From Caldisericia bacterium (GTDB lineage: Bacteria > Caldisericota > Caldisericia > JAAYUI01), in assembly GCA_017992475.1 (NCBI GenBank), contig JAGOOO010000004.1, positions 1-64,000 of the forward strand: a stretch of 64,000 nucleotides of DNA. Reading direction: 5' to 3'. Numbering within the stretch: position 1 is the stretch's first letter; every line of letters starts with the position of its first letter. Of this stretch, positions 17,520 through 26,204 are shown in pieces. Under the pieces are notes generated by a model that worked only from the letters and a program-made list of their open reading frames with translations, was not told the DNA's origin and searched no databases. The position numbers and the translations under genes are program-made.

Positions 17520-18899
17520 CTATCTGATGTATTTGCCCAAGAAGTCTTCAATTTCCGGCAGTCCACCCTGGAAAATGAGATAACCATCATGCGGTTCACG
17601 CTCCGTGATTTCGCCATTGACTGGGGTGAGCATCATTTTCATGACCTCGTCTCTCTCCCTGGTGTGGCCAAGTGTCCAGCCGAGTTTTATGTATGCAACT
17701 TCTGGAAGCATGTTGGCGGCCGGAATTACACCAAGCTCCATGAGGTCCCTGCCGGTATCATAAACGTACATCTGCGCGAAACCCCAAAGTGTCTGGACGG
17801 TCATGAAGACATGCACACCGGCCTGAACGGCCCTTCTGAGCGGTTCATAGAGTGGTTTGTTGACATGGCCAAGACCTGTTCCAGCGATCACAATGCCATG
17901 GTAACCATTTTCGACAAGAGAATCGATAATATCGGGCTTCATTGCCGGATAATAATAAACTATTGCCACCTTGTCATCAAAAACTGCGTCCACCTTGACG
18001 TTGCGGTCTGACCTTCTTCTCCTGTATTCCTTTTTGAGCGGGGTCACACTGTCTGGCGTGCACATTGCAAGCGGAATATCGGACACTGTTCTGAAAGTCG
18101 AGCGGTAGGAACTGTGCATCTTGCGCACCCTTGTGCCCCTGTGGAGAAGGTTGTATGAGTCGGAGGTCGGGCCAAACATACAGACCATTACCTCTGCAAT
18201 CGGACCACGGGACGCTGTATGGCTTGCACACCTGAGGTTAAATGCCGCATCAGATGAAGGCCTGTCAGATGATCTCTGTGAACCGACCATTACAATCGGG
18301 ACCGGTGAGTCCTGGACCATGAATGAAAGGCAGGCCGCTGTATGGTGCATTGTATCTGTTCCGTGGCCAATGACTATTCCATCAGCCCCGTTTGATATTT
18401 CCCTGCCGATCGCCTCAGCAAGTGTTATGTACTGCTCCGGGCCCATGTTCTCGGAGAACACGCCAAAGAGCTTTACCGTCTTCATGTTACATATGTCGGC
18501 AAGCTCGGGAACTGCACCATAAAGCTCGCCAGGTGTGAAAGCAGGTATAACAGCACCAGTTCTGTAATCAAGCCTGGATGCAATTGTTCCGCCTGTCCCA
18601 AGCAATGTCACATTTGGCTTTTTTGGATCAAACGGGAACTCCTGTTCCGGAATTTTGTATTTGGCTTCCTTGTAGCCAATCTCCTTGACTGCTTTTATGC
18701 CATCAACCGCTAGGCCGATATTATAGCCGGTCTGAAGCTTGACAACAACGTGCAGGTCGTCGGCCTGTTCCGACCTTGGCAGGATGATGCCTCTAAAGTT
18801 GCCTTTATCGGTCTCAATCTCAACGTCTGCCCAAACTCTTGCGTTAAAAGAGGTGAGGACAGACAACGCTTTACCTTTATAACCCGAAAGAGTACTCAT
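17520..18899 (-). CDS. gatD: Archaeal-type glutamyl-tRNA(Gln) amidotransferase subunit D / asparaginase-like
   Basis: 459 residues from ATG 18899 (a TTG at 18917 is in frame). A small N-terminal beta-barrel domain (about 1-95) precedes an L-asparaginase fold with LLGTGGTIASRLDYRTGA, the second catalytic segment VIGHGTDTMHHTAACLSFM, and IAGTGLGHV in the C-terminal lobe. The N-terminal domain and the tyrosine-rich TIASRxDYRTGAV phrase are the marks of GatD, which with GatE makes Gln-tRNA(Gln) in archaea, rather than of plain asparaginase I/II. No gatE-like gene is in the window. It could instead act alone as an asparaginase. The promoter ends 8 bases from the ATG. Confidence 0.78.
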   Translation of the reverse strand: MSTLSGYKGKALSVLTSFNARVWADVEIETDKGNFRGIILPRSEQADDLHVVVKLQTGYNIGLAVDGIKAVKEIGYKEAKYKIPEQEFPFDPKKPNVTLLGTGGTIASRLDYRTGAVIPAFTPGELYGAVPELADICNMKTVKLFGVFSENMGPEQYITLAEAIGREISNGADGIVIGHGTDTMHHTAACLSFMVQDSPVPIVMVGSQRSSDRPSSDAAFNLRCASHTASRGPIAEVMVCMFGPTSDSYNLLHRGTRVRKMHSSYRSTFRTVSDIPLAMCTPDSVTPLKKEYRRRRSDRNVKVDAVFDDKVAIVYYYPAMKPDIIDSLVENGYHGIVIAGTGLGHVNKPLYEPLRRAVQAGVHVFMTVQTLWGFAQMYVYDTGRDLMELGVIPAANMLPEVAYIKLGWTLGHTRERDEVMKMMLTPVNGEITEREPHDGYLIFQGGLPEIEDFLGKYIR

Positions 18900-18907
18900 A
18901 GTTTTGC

Positions 18908-18936
18908 ATTTTGCCAAATATGAGCCAAAAACTCAA
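18908..18936 (-). promoter_or_regulatory. Promoter of gatD, near-leaderless
   Basis: Reading the minus strand, TTGAGT (18936-18931) and CAAAAT (18913-18908) are 17 bases apart, followed by GCAAAACT and the ATG at 18899. The transcript would carry at most two or three bases before the start codon, and no ribosome-binding site exists. Confidence 0.5.
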
Positions 18937-19052
18937 GGCAGAGTGTCGAAAAACAATCTTAAACCAAGCCTATTAGCAGAAAAATGTCCAAAATCAAAAG
19001 TAAAAAACTTTACATAAATCTTTAGCTTTCCCTTGAATTTACGCTGGTCAAG

Positions 19053-19080
19053 TTGACGTGAGAATTTTCATCCTTAAAAT
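19053..19080 (+). promoter_or_regulatory. Promoter of beta-propeller gene
   Basis: TTGACG at 19053-19058 and TAAAAT at 19075-19080 with a 16-base spacer. The start site would be near 19087, leaving a short leader that contains the GGAGG ribosome-binding site. Confidence 0.55.
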
Positions 19081-19110
19081 CGTTAAAAGTCCAAATTGGA
19101 GGCATTGTAA

Positions 19111-20310
19111 ATGAAAAAGACCGCTTCCCTTCTAATTGCGATCATTGCGCTCACAGCGCTAACTATCGTTCCAACAGGCAACTTCACTGATGCTGGTGGC
19201 TTCTGGCAGTCAACAAACCCTGCCATTTCCGGAGACATCGTTGTTGGTGTAAAGGGCGAAACAGGAATAATGGCATTCAAGCTTAGCGACAAAAGCCCGG
19301 TATGGCCGCAACCCTACCAGACGGTTGACAGGGTTTACACCTCACCAACCATACACGGAGACAAAATCTACCAGGTTTTAACACTGGCAGAGGCTCCATA
19401 CAGATTCCTGGTTTGCCTGGAGCTCGCAACCGGCAAGGAAGTCTGGAAAGCCAAGGTCGAGAAGGCTCATTACAGCAGACCTATGGTTTTCGACGACGGA
19501 ATAATTTTGGGTACTACCGGCTTCAACTCTGGTAAGGGCACAATCATGTCTTTTGATATGAATGGAAAACTTGTCTGGGAATGGAAAGATGGCGAGGGAT
19601 GGATTTATGGCACACCAGCAAGACTCAAAATTGAAAAATCTGACTCAAAGCTTGACGTCATTCTCGCAGGATCAATCAGAGGAAAAGTTTATCCTGTGAA
19701 TTACGCAACTGGCAAAAACGCCAAAATATGGAAAAATGCCTTTTTTGAGACCGATGGAAAAGGGCCGAATCCAACAAATCCATACAATGATGGTGGACCA
19801 ATTGAATGCGACACAAACCTTGTCAAGGAAGGCGACAACTACTATCTATATTTTGGCTCCCTCGATGGTTGTGTATATAAAGTTGACGCTCTCTCAGGCA
19901 CAAAGGTATGGAGCTTCTACGACAACAATGTCAGATGGTGCAAATCAACACCACTGGTTATCAATGGAAGAGTCTTTATTGGTGCGCAGGCTGTAAGTGA
20001 CAAAGGTAACGGAATGTATTGTCTGGATGCCGCAACAGGCGCCAAACTCGAATACTTCAAAACTGATGATTACGTAAACAGCTCGCCATCTGCTGTCCAG
20101 GGCTCGAACATTGTCTTTGGAACCGATAATGGCATCATTTACTGTCTTGACCAGAATCTCAAAGAAGTCTGGAAAACAAGCGTTGGCGGCATAACGTCCT
20201 GCAGGCCAGCCACCACCAACGACTACGTTGTGGTGACATCAAGAAGCACTGCCACTGTAGGACAGGAGACAATCTGTCTCAAAGCCTCCACTGGTGCAAA
20301 AGTCTGGTAG
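19111..20310 (+). CDS. Secreted PQQ-type beta-propeller protein
   Basis: 399 residues. An N-terminal hydrophobic segment (SLLIAIIALTALTIVP) acts as a signal peptide or anchor. The rest is one beta-propeller built of repeated blades, each with a tryptophan phrase: GKEVWKAK, GKLVWEWK, GTKVWSFYD, KEVWKTSVGG and a final GAKVW. Such repeats in bacteria serve as binding scaffolds (BamB-like) or as enzyme cores when PQQ ligands are present; no PQQ dehydrogenase site is evident here. A GGAGG ribosome-binding site precedes the ATG, and promoter and terminator flank the gene, so it is transcribed alone. Confidence 0.88.
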   Translation: MKKTASLLIAIIALTALTIVPTGNFTDAGGFWQSTNPAISGDIVVGVKGETGIMAFKLSDKSPVWPQPYQTVDRVYTSPTIHGDKIYQVLTLAEAPYRFLVCLELATGKEVWKAKVEKAHYSRPMVFDDGIILGTTGFNSGKGTIMSFDMNGKLVWEWKDGEGWIYGTPARLKIEKSDSKLDVILAGSIRGKVYPVNYATGKNAKIWKNAFFETDGKGPNPTNPYNDGGPIECDTNLVKEGDNYYLYFGSLDGCVYKVDALSGTKVWSFYDNNVRWCKSTPLVINGRVFIGAQAVSDKGNGMYCLDAATGAKLEYFKTDDYVNSSPSAVQGSNIVFGTDNGIIYCLDQNLKEVWKTSVGGITSCRPATTNDYVVVTSRSTATVGQETICLKASTGAKVW

Positions 20311-20336
20311 TCAAAAATCCTTCAAAATAATCAAGC

Positions 20337-20363
20337 AAAAGACGCCCCAAAGGGGCGTCTTTT
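20337..20363 (+). terminator. Intrinsic terminator of beta-propeller gene
   Basis: aaaagacgcccc (20337-20348), a 3-base loop and ggggcgtctttt (20352-20363) followed by more T's. A perfect GC-rich stem 27 bases after the stop codon. Confidence 0.92.
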
Positions 20364-20573
20364 TTATTGCACATGCGGCGCTGGGTTGTGGGGGGATTCG
20401 GTTTTGCTTCAAACAAAAAAACAAGATTTACTGAGGGGTAAATGATCTATTGGTTTTATCAAAACAAGTCTATTGCATTCCAAATAGCTTCTTAGGGGGG
20501 ATTTAAATGCTTCCCTAAAGATCAGAATTCCTTCATAACAATGATAAGAAATAGGGTTGGGAGATAATATCAC
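20364..20573. other. Intergenic region between convergent units
   Basis: No coding frame, RNA gene or repeat is recognisable between the two terminators. Together with them the non-coding stretch runs from 20311 to 20640. Confidence 0.5.
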
Positions 20574-20622
20574 CCAATTAAAAAAGCCCGGAAACTAGTT
20601 AATTCCGGGCTTTTTTAATTGG
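20574..20622 (-). terminator. Bidirectional terminator after the small membrane protein gene
   Basis: ccaattaaaaaagcccgga (20574-20592) and tccgggcttttttaattgg (20604-20622) are perfect 19-bp arms with an 11-base loop. A- and T-rich outer ends make it work in both directions. It closes the leftward transcript carrying the dead M1-like gene and its 41-residue partner. Confidence 0.85.
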
Positions 20623-20640
20623 CCTTCTTATGTCTTTTTG

Positions 20641-20766
20641 CTATTTTCTTTGCTTACCCTTGTTGGTGCCTTTGATTCTTTCAACAACTAGCAACACGAC
20701 AAGAAAAACGACTGCAATGCCTAGTGCTCCTATGATTACAAATCTTGCCCAGTCATCAAATCCCAT
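20641..20766 (-). CDS. 41-residue single-pass membrane protein
   Basis: ATG at 20766 begins one base after the TAA of the large upstream gene (20768-20770) and a TAG at 20643-20641 ends it. The product begins MGFDDWARFVIIGALGIAVV, continues with one uninterrupted hydrophobic helix (about residues 9-28) and ends in a basic tail (RIKGTNKGKQRK). The placement at a coupled stop-start junction and immediately before a strong terminator supports it as a real gene. The topology should be N-out/C-in by the positive-inside rule. It may anchor or assist the exported protein encoded upstream; this is inference. No family recognised. Confidence 0.6.
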   Translation of the reverse strand: MGFDDWARFVIIGALGIAVVFLVVLLVVERIKGTNKGKQRK

Positions 20767-20767
20767 T

Positions 20768-23500
20768 TTATTTGACTACCTCAAATGAAACTGGCGGAAC
20801 TGATGCATTGATATTGCCCCTGGCATCGATTCCATAAAGCTTGAATGTGTGCTTGCCTACCTTAATTCCTTTGAGTGTCGCCCTTTTGCCTTTTGCAAAC
20901 TGGGTTGGTGAACTACGATCAATAGACCATGCAAATTGAATGTCAGACTCGAAGGTTTCATTGTCAGTTGCTTCCCAGTCTATCACAACATCCTGGCCCA
21001 GTTTAAACCTTCTGACAACCTGCGGGAGCTTGATTTTCGGAGGTTCAATCTCTCCCCTGAAATCCAGTTTCAGCACTCTGGTATACGTCGCAAACTGGGT
21101 CTTTGAGTCAATTATAAGGCTATCATTTATAAACTCTTTACCCCTCAGAAAATCTATCTTCTTTTCAAAAGGTCCTGCCGGTATAAATTCTCTGTTTGGT
21201 GGAGTGCCAAATACCCTGGGGTTTCCCTGATTATAAGTGATGTAGAAGTCAGTTGTTGCATTACCCTTGAGCGTAAATGTGTTTTCAAACATCTCAATCT
21301 GGTTATTTTTTGGAGAATCCAGTTTTACTCCAGGTGTAACAGGGGCTTCCCAGAGGTTCTTGTCAAACTTGTGGAAATAACCCTTTGTAGAGTCTCCTGT
21401 TTTAAGGTTCCTCAGGTAATAGTCAACATTCAGATTGTGCGTATCAAAATTGTCGGTAGAATAGAAAAATTCATCTGCAAGTACGATACTCCACGGGTTT
21501 GAAGGATTGGGAACGATATAAACGCCTTCGCGCTCTGGGTTTGGAATCATTGTGTCATGAACATGCATGCCTTCCTGGTTCAGTTTGACAGGTATTTTGT
21601 CCGAGAAATAGTATAGGATGCTGTTGCAACCAGTGCATCCAATCAGGATCAGATTATATTTTTTAAGATCTTCTGCATTGAGGTCTTTGTCCAAAACTAT
21701 TGGCACATCAAGATTGTAATACTTTTTTAGCATCTTTTTGTAGAACTGCGCCCTGGCATCGGCAGCCTTCACCATGAGCTCATTTCCCTGCCATGTTCCT
21801 TCTGCAATGATGAAATTGCCAAGGTAGAAGAAGTTTGAAATTGGGCCTTTAGTTAGAGTGTTGACTATTGATTCGTCTGTAAGAATATAACCTTCCGGGT
21901 TGTGGATCCTTGCTCCAACAGGTTCTTTCTTGGATGAAAGGATTTTTTCCATATCAGGATCATTGAGGTCCCAGTCAAAGCTCTCAACTGTTCGATCGGT
22001 CATTATCACATCAATCTTGAAAGGCATCTTGAAAGGAGTTTTTGATTCCAGCGTTATTTTGTATTTGTAAGGATTTTTACCAGGGGTGAGAACAAAATCA
22101 ATATTATAAGTCAACCTTCCAGCTTGATTTACCCACTGCTCAAAGAACCAATCCAGCTTCATTCCAGAAGCCTTTGACAACTCCTGCGAGATGTCAGATA
22201 TGGTGGCAAACTTTCCAGCAAACTTGCCTGCGTAATTTTTGAGTCCTTTGAAGAATGATGCTTCTCCGATTACCTGGCGCAGCATGTGGAACACCAGTGG
22301 GCCTTTTTTCCTGAAATAGATATCCAGTTTGTCTTCCTGGGTGATTGAGGAAAGCGGTTTTTCATCCTTTGGCTGCACTTTTTCAAAATACTCGACTCTT
22401 GCCTTCCTCAGCATCTCGATCATCTTTGATTCGCCAAGTTTCTGGCCTATATAGAGGATCCCAGAATACGTTGAAAGCGATGTGTTAAGAAATTCGGCTT
22501 CCGGCCCAACACCGAATACAGTGCCACCCCACCAGGAGGAGGCAACTCTTTCTGCCAGATATTCAGGATCGGCCAGATCAAGGATTTTTTTGTCTTTTTT
22601 GTCCTTCTCTTCAACCTTGGCAAAAGCTGCTGTTGGAATGAAGAGAGACGCCCTTTCAGCAATAACTGTTTTAAACTTATCAGGCATCTGGATGACCATA
22701 TAATTTTTTGGCGCAGGGGTGCCAAAAACAGACTCGTAGTATGCCAGAAGATCGAAAATCGCAGATGATATTTCTTTTCCACGATCAAGCTTGTCCTTCG
22801 CGCCAAAGAATGTAGTCTTGGAAATAACTTTCTTTGGATCTTCTATCTTCAGTATTTCGTATGGACCTGCGATGAAATGGTAGAAGAAGGATGGATCTCT
22901 GGACTGGATTTTTATCTCATTGAAAGCTTTGTCTTTGCTTATCTGTTCTGAAATGATATCCGAAGAAGCAGCCTTCCATCCAATTGGCAGATTGGCAGTT
23001 ATATTCATTGAAATAACATCGGAATAACCAGCAGCTATGGTAAAGAGTGTTACAGGATACCACCACTGGAAAAAGTAAATCCCATCCTGCCCAACATAAT
23101 TCCATGCCCTGCCCGGATATTCTGTTCCAGCCAATCTGGCAACATAATTGATTGAAATTGTAAACGTTTTGTCTTTTTTGCCCTGGACTGGTATTATCAG
23201 CAGATCTTTTTCCTGGATGAAATCTGACAATCCTTTTACAGATTTCACTTTGAATATCGGGTCCATGTAAAGGTAAACATTTTTGATGTCCTGGAAGGCC
23301 TTGAATTCAATCTCGCAAACAATGTCGGTGGTGTTATCCTTCAAGTTTTGCGACATCGCAATGGTGTAGGCAGTAATTTGATAACTTGGTTTGATAGCCG
23401 CCTGAACTGTGCCAGGAGAGATTACAGAAAAACTAGGTGCCAATATCGATGCACACACCATTAAAACCGTCATGATCCTGATGACAGACCTGGATGTCAT
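20768..23500 (-). CDS. Secreted M1-peptidase-like protein lacking the zinc site
   Basis: 910 residues with a signal peptide (about 1-34). The overall plan follows M1 gluzincins: an N-terminal beta domain with RAWNYVGQDGIYFFQWWYPV, a catalytic-like domain and a helical part (FFKGLKNYAGKF, KLDWFFEQWVNQAG). Where active enzymes have HExxH-QWWG this protein reads ERVASSWWGG (about 317-326), and the NEGxA motif is replaced by NTSLSTY, so all three zinc ligands are lost. It should be a non-catalytic binding or scaffold protein. The C-terminal third holds Ig-like domains (about 745-910). A strong AAGGAAGG site precedes the ATG. It is followed at once by the 41-residue membrane protein gene. Confidence 0.8.
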   Translation of the reverse strand: MTSRSVIRIMTVLMVCASILAPSFSVISPGTVQAAIKPSYQITAYTIAMSQNLKDNTTDIVCEIEFKAFQDIKNVYLYMDPIFKVKSVKGLSDFIQEKDLLIIPVQGKKDKTFTISINYVARLAGTEYPGRAWNYVGQDGIYFFQWWYPVTLFTIAAGYSDVISMNITANLPIGWKAASSDIISEQISKDKAFNEIKIQSRDPSFFYHFIAGPYEILKIEDPKKVISKTTFFGAKDKLDRGKEISSAIFDLLAYYESVFGTPAPKNYMVIQMPDKFKTVIAERASLFIPTAAFAKVEEKDKKDKKILDLADPEYLAERVASSWWGGTVFGVGPEAEFLNTSLSTYSGILYIGQKLGESKMIEMLRKARVEYFEKVQPKDEKPLSSITQEDKLDIYFRKKGPLVFHMLRQVIGEASFFKGLKNYAGKFAGKFATISDISQELSKASGMKLDWFFEQWVNQAGRLTYNIDFVLTPGKNPYKYKITLESKTPFKMPFKIDVIMTDRTVESFDWDLNDPDMEKILSSKKEPVGARIHNPEGYILTDESIVNTLTKGPISNFFYLGNFIIAEGTWQGNELMVKAADARAQFYKKMLKKYYNLDVPIVLDKDLNAEDLKKYNLILIGCTGCNSILYYFSDKIPVKLNQEGMHVHDTMIPNPEREGVYIVPNPSNPWSIVLADEFFYSTDNFDTHNLNVDYYLRNLKTGDSTKGYFHKFDKNLWEAPVTPGVKLDSPKNNQIEMFENTFTLKGNATTDFYITYNQGNPRVFGTPPNREFIPAGPFEKKIDFLRGKEFINDSLIIDSKTQFATYTRVLKLDFRGEIEPPKIKLPQVVRRFKLGQDVVIDWEATDNETFESDIQFAWSIDRSSPTQFAKGKRATLKGIKVGKHTFKLYGIDARGNINASVPPVSFEVVK

Positions 23501-23636
23501 AAAACACCTTCCTTGGTTACATTGTTGTGAATGAGTATATTACTGCCAGAATACCAGTCAACAAGCCTTCAAAATCGTCAAATCAAGCTTGAATTGGTTT
23601 CTGGTTAAATTCTATATAACAACAAGCAATGCATCT

Positions 23637-24428
23637 TCAGATCGTCTTGTTCCGTACCCTTAATATAACAACAAATATTGAATCGATGAGCATCAATGAT
23701 GCACATATTATAGAAATTATGCTAATGGTTGAAGAAAAATCGTTCCTGGTTGCAATTGCAAAAAGCGCCCAGACCAACACAAGCGGGTATAGATAATCCT
23801 TCTTAACAAATGCTGTCGCCGAGCCAATGAGCGTGGCCACAACCAGGACCAGGATCGACCAGATTTCGGCAGAAGCAATGGAAAGAAAGAACTGGTGGAG
23901 TGATGGGACTGTGACAATAAAAACCGAAACATTAACAACGGTTGCCACTGTTATCCAGCCAAGGTATATGGAAAATGGCGCTTTGTAGGCCAGCCTGTCC
24001 ACAAGCGAAACTCCAGCTTTCCCTGTTTCGAGTTTCTGATAAAGCATTATGAGTGAAAGCAGCAAAAACAGCATTGGAATGATGGAATACACATGGTCGA
24101 GCAGATGCCAGAAAAAAATCCACATTATATTAAACAGGCACGTTACAGAATACCACCAGCCAATCTTCCTGGAGATTTCATTTCCCTTCTGGGACGGAAG
24201 CGCCTGGTAGATGACAAAAAAAGCAAGCAGGAGATAAATTAGCCCCCATATCGCGAATGCATAGGGTGAAGGGATGATGGACACTCTGACCGGATCGTTG
24301 TAATAAAGACCGGCAAGTTCACCAGTATTTTTTCCACCAATCGGGAGTGCATTGGCAAGATAATTAACAAAAATCATCGCCGCTGTGGCAACGACATTGA
24401 TAATCTGTCTTAAATTGTCCTTGTCCAT
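23637..24428 (-). CDS. TspO/MBR-related tryptophan-rich membrane protein (long form)
   Basis: 263 residues, about eight hydrophobic segments. The phrase SPYAFAIWGLIYLLLAFFVIYQAL and, further on, CLFNIMWIFFWH match the TspO/tryptophan-rich sensory protein fold in its longer version, in which two or three extra helices follow the five-helix core. Function in bacteria ranges over tetrapyrrole and stress regulation; none can be assigned here. The ATG at 24428 follows GGAGGAGAG. The gene lies downstream of the APH-type kinase gene on the same strand, separated by 59 bases, so the two may be cotranscribed. Confidence 0.72.
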   Translation of the reverse strand: MDKDNLRQIINVVATAAMIFVNYLANALPIGGKNTGELAGLYYNDPVRVSIIPSPYAFAIWGLIYLLLAFFVIYQALPSQKGNEISRKIGWWYSVTCLFNIMWIFFWHLLDHVYSIIPMLFLLLSLIMLYQKLETGKAGVSLVDRLAYKAPFSIYLGWITVATVVNVSVFIVTVPSLHQFFLSIASAEIWSILVLVVATLIGSATAFVKKDYLYPLVLVWALFAIATRNDFSSTISIISIICASLMLIDSIFVVILRVRNKTI

Positions 24429-24487
24429 TTTCTCTCCTCCAATTTTTGGTGGAAAGATTTTACCAGTTTTTTTATGTTTTGGAAACC

Positions 24488-25468
24488 TTATGCAAATTGT
24501 CTGAAATCAATGTCAAGGAAAGGCCTGCCAGAAAGTATTGCGCTTCTCCGTTCCATCAATTTGACTTTTTTATCGGGGCTCATGTTTTGCAAATCGACAA
24601 ACCTTCCAATCAAACCAAAAAGAAGGGTCTCCCTGAGAGCAAAGAAATCACCCATGAGACCAAGCTGGTCTGTACTTAAAATGTTTTCCTTCTTGTACCC
24701 CTCAATCAGACTGGCAAAGAATTCTGTTGCAACCTGGACCCTGTTTTCACTTACTCCGGACATGTGGTAAAAAAGCGGCATTGCAAGATCATCGGCAAAA
24801 TAAAAATACGCCGAATCGTCAAAATCAAAAACCGTTATTTCACCACCTTCAACAAAAAAATTCCCCTGATGAAAATCAGTGTGCACCAGCCCAAAATTGT
24901 CGGTTGATGCTTCGATCAGCCTGCATCTGTCCATATTCTTCCTGAAGGCCTGAAGCATCTCTGTGTCGCCCTCAAGGAAATATTTTTCTGGATTCAGGTA
25001 GTATTCGTCTTCAAAAAGATGCGGTCTCTTTTCAATCCCTGAGGACGGAACATAAGATTTAGCCAGCCTGTGGGTCATCCCTATGACCTGCCCAAGCCTT
25101 GATATTATTTCCTTCGTTGTGTTTTCCCTGGAAGGAGGCACACCTTTGGCTTTTTCAAAAGCTGAAACAGCAAAATAGGAGTTTCCTGCATCAATCCTGT
25201 ATCCCAATCTGCCATCTGTTCCACAAACAGGTCTCGAACAAGGCACTCCATTGCAAGAAAGATAAGAGACAAAATCAAGCTCGGAAAGCACCTGCTCAAG
25301 CGTCCTGTGGCCCGAGTGGGTGAACCTCACAATTGTTTCATCATTGTAATCATAAACAAAATTTTCGCAGGCCTCGCAAGGTCTGGCCGATCCTGGATCC
25401 AGACCAAATTGTGCGAGGCCCTTTTGCAGAACCGCACTATCTAGGAGGTCACGTGCATTTTTGTCCAT
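24488..25468 (-). CDS. Phosphotransferase of the APH / SrkA-type kinase fold
   Basis: 326 residues. The catalytic loop is VHTDFHQGNFFVEGG (Brenner motif HxDxxxxN) and the metal-binding DFD follows in ITVFDFDDSAYFYFADDLA. This is the aminoglycoside-phosphotransferase/choline-kinase fold; the layout with DDLA and a helical C-terminal lobe recalls SrkA/YihE stress kinases and homoserine-kinase-II-like proteins more than resistance enzymes. The substrate is unknown. The N-terminal lobe has a CEACENFVYDYNDE segment with two cysteines. No clear ribosome-binding site precedes the ATG at 25468; TACTAT lies three bases before it. Confidence 0.78.
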   Translation of the reverse strand: MDKNARDLLDSAVLQKGLAQFGLDPGSARPCEACENFVYDYNDETIVRFTHSGHRTLEQVLSELDFVSYLSCNGVPCSRPVCGTDGRLGYRIDAGNSYFAVSAFEKAKGVPPSRENTTKEIISRLGQVIGMTHRLAKSYVPSSGIEKRPHLFEDEYYLNPEKYFLEGDTEMLQAFRKNMDRCRLIEASTDNFGLVHTDFHQGNFFVEGGEITVFDFDDSAYFYFADDLAMPLFYHMSGVSENRVQVATEFFASLIEGYKKENILSTDQLGLMGDFFALRETLLFGLIGRFVDLQNMSPDKKVKLMERRSAILSGRPFLDIDFRQFA

Positions 25469-25536
25469 GCAATAGTATTTGACAGTTTGAAGAGAAAAAA
25501 GTTTTTAACTTGCCAAACTTAGCCCAAATCAACAGT

Positions 25537-25564
25537 TTGACATCTACACAAACAGTTCTATAAA
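25537..25564 (+). promoter_or_regulatory. Promoter of TM2 gene
   Basis: TTGACA at 25537-25542 and TATAAA at 25559-25564, spacer 16 bases: a near-consensus sigma70 promoter in the divergent gap between the APH-type gene and the TM2 gene. The transcript would include the GGAGGGG ribosome-binding site before the ATG at 25608. Confidence 0.7.
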
Positions 25565-25607
25565 ATATCGGTATCTTTTCCCAGAAAATAAAAAACGGAG
25601 GGGTGGA

Positions 25608-26069
25608 ATGGAAGAAATGGACAAAGATATCATCAGAGACTATTCTGGAGCATTAGATGAAGAAAAACAATTGAGATTTAAAATAGAGTTTTATGGTAAT
25701 ATGAAAAATTGCTGGATCAACCTGGCAATTTGCTTGTCAGTCGGTTTTTTTGGCATCCACAAGTTCTACCTTGGCCAAAAGAATGCCGGATTTTTATACT
25801 TCGGAATGGGCCTAGCATCGATAATTCTTTTAATGATTGGCAAAATCGTAGCATTATGCTGCAGTCCAATAATCCCGATGCTAAGAACAGGTATGATGGG
25901 AAAGTTCTTTTTTGAGTGCGGGCTCCTTCCCGTGATTCTCTTTGTAATACTGGGCTCACTAATCGCTTTAGTTCTTCTCATTCTGATTGTAATTGATATT
26001 TTTACTTTCAAAAAACAGACAAGAGAGGCTAATACAGAGATAGCCAAAACAATTTCATCAGGCCTTTAA
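25608..26069 (+). CDS. TM2 domain membrane protein, copy 1
   Basis: 153 residues. After a charged N-terminus (about 35 residues) comes a TM2 domain: two helices joined by the short turn GFFGIHKFYLGQKNAGFLYFG. A third, longer hydrophobic segment (FVILGSLIALVLLILIVIDIF) follows, ending in the basic tail FTFKKQTREANTEIAKTI. TM2 proteins are small membrane proteins of mostly unknown role in bacteria. The neighbouring gene at 26205 is a paralogue with the same plan and the same FKKQT tail, so this is a local duplication. Confidence 0.88.
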   Translation: MEEMDKDIIRDYSGALDEEKQLRFKIEFYGNMKNCWINLAICLSVGFFGIHKFYLGQKNAGFLYFGMGLASIILLMIGKIVALCCSPIIPMLRTGMMGKFFFECGLLPVILFVILGSLIALVLLILIVIDIFTFKKQTREANTEIAKTISSGL

Positions 26070-26080
26070 TAAAAAAATAG

Positions 26081-26121
26081 TACCTTTACTAATCTCGCTC
26101 CAAGCGAGATTAGTAAAGGTA
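26081..26121 (-). terminator. Perfect 19-bp hairpin, T-run only on the minus strand
   Basis: tacctttactaatctcgct (26081-26099), loop cca, agcgagattagtaaaggta (26103-26121). Only in minus-strand reading is it followed by a T-run (CTATTTTTTTATTA); on the plus strand AAAAATG follows. So it has the form of a leftward intrinsic terminator although both flanking genes run rightwards. It may instead stabilise the 3' end of the first TM2 transcript. Confidence 0.55.
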
Positions 26122-26204
26122 AAAATGATCGCACTTTGTAAAAAGTAAATCCAATAAAATTGGAACTTTAATTTATTGATAAAAACGGGAGATCCTAAAG
26201 AAAC

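Noticed and set aside
24488-25468. Aminoglycoside resistance gene
   Set aside because: The kinase fold is shared by many housekeeping and stress kinases; the layout is closer to SrkA-type proteins and there is no mobile context.
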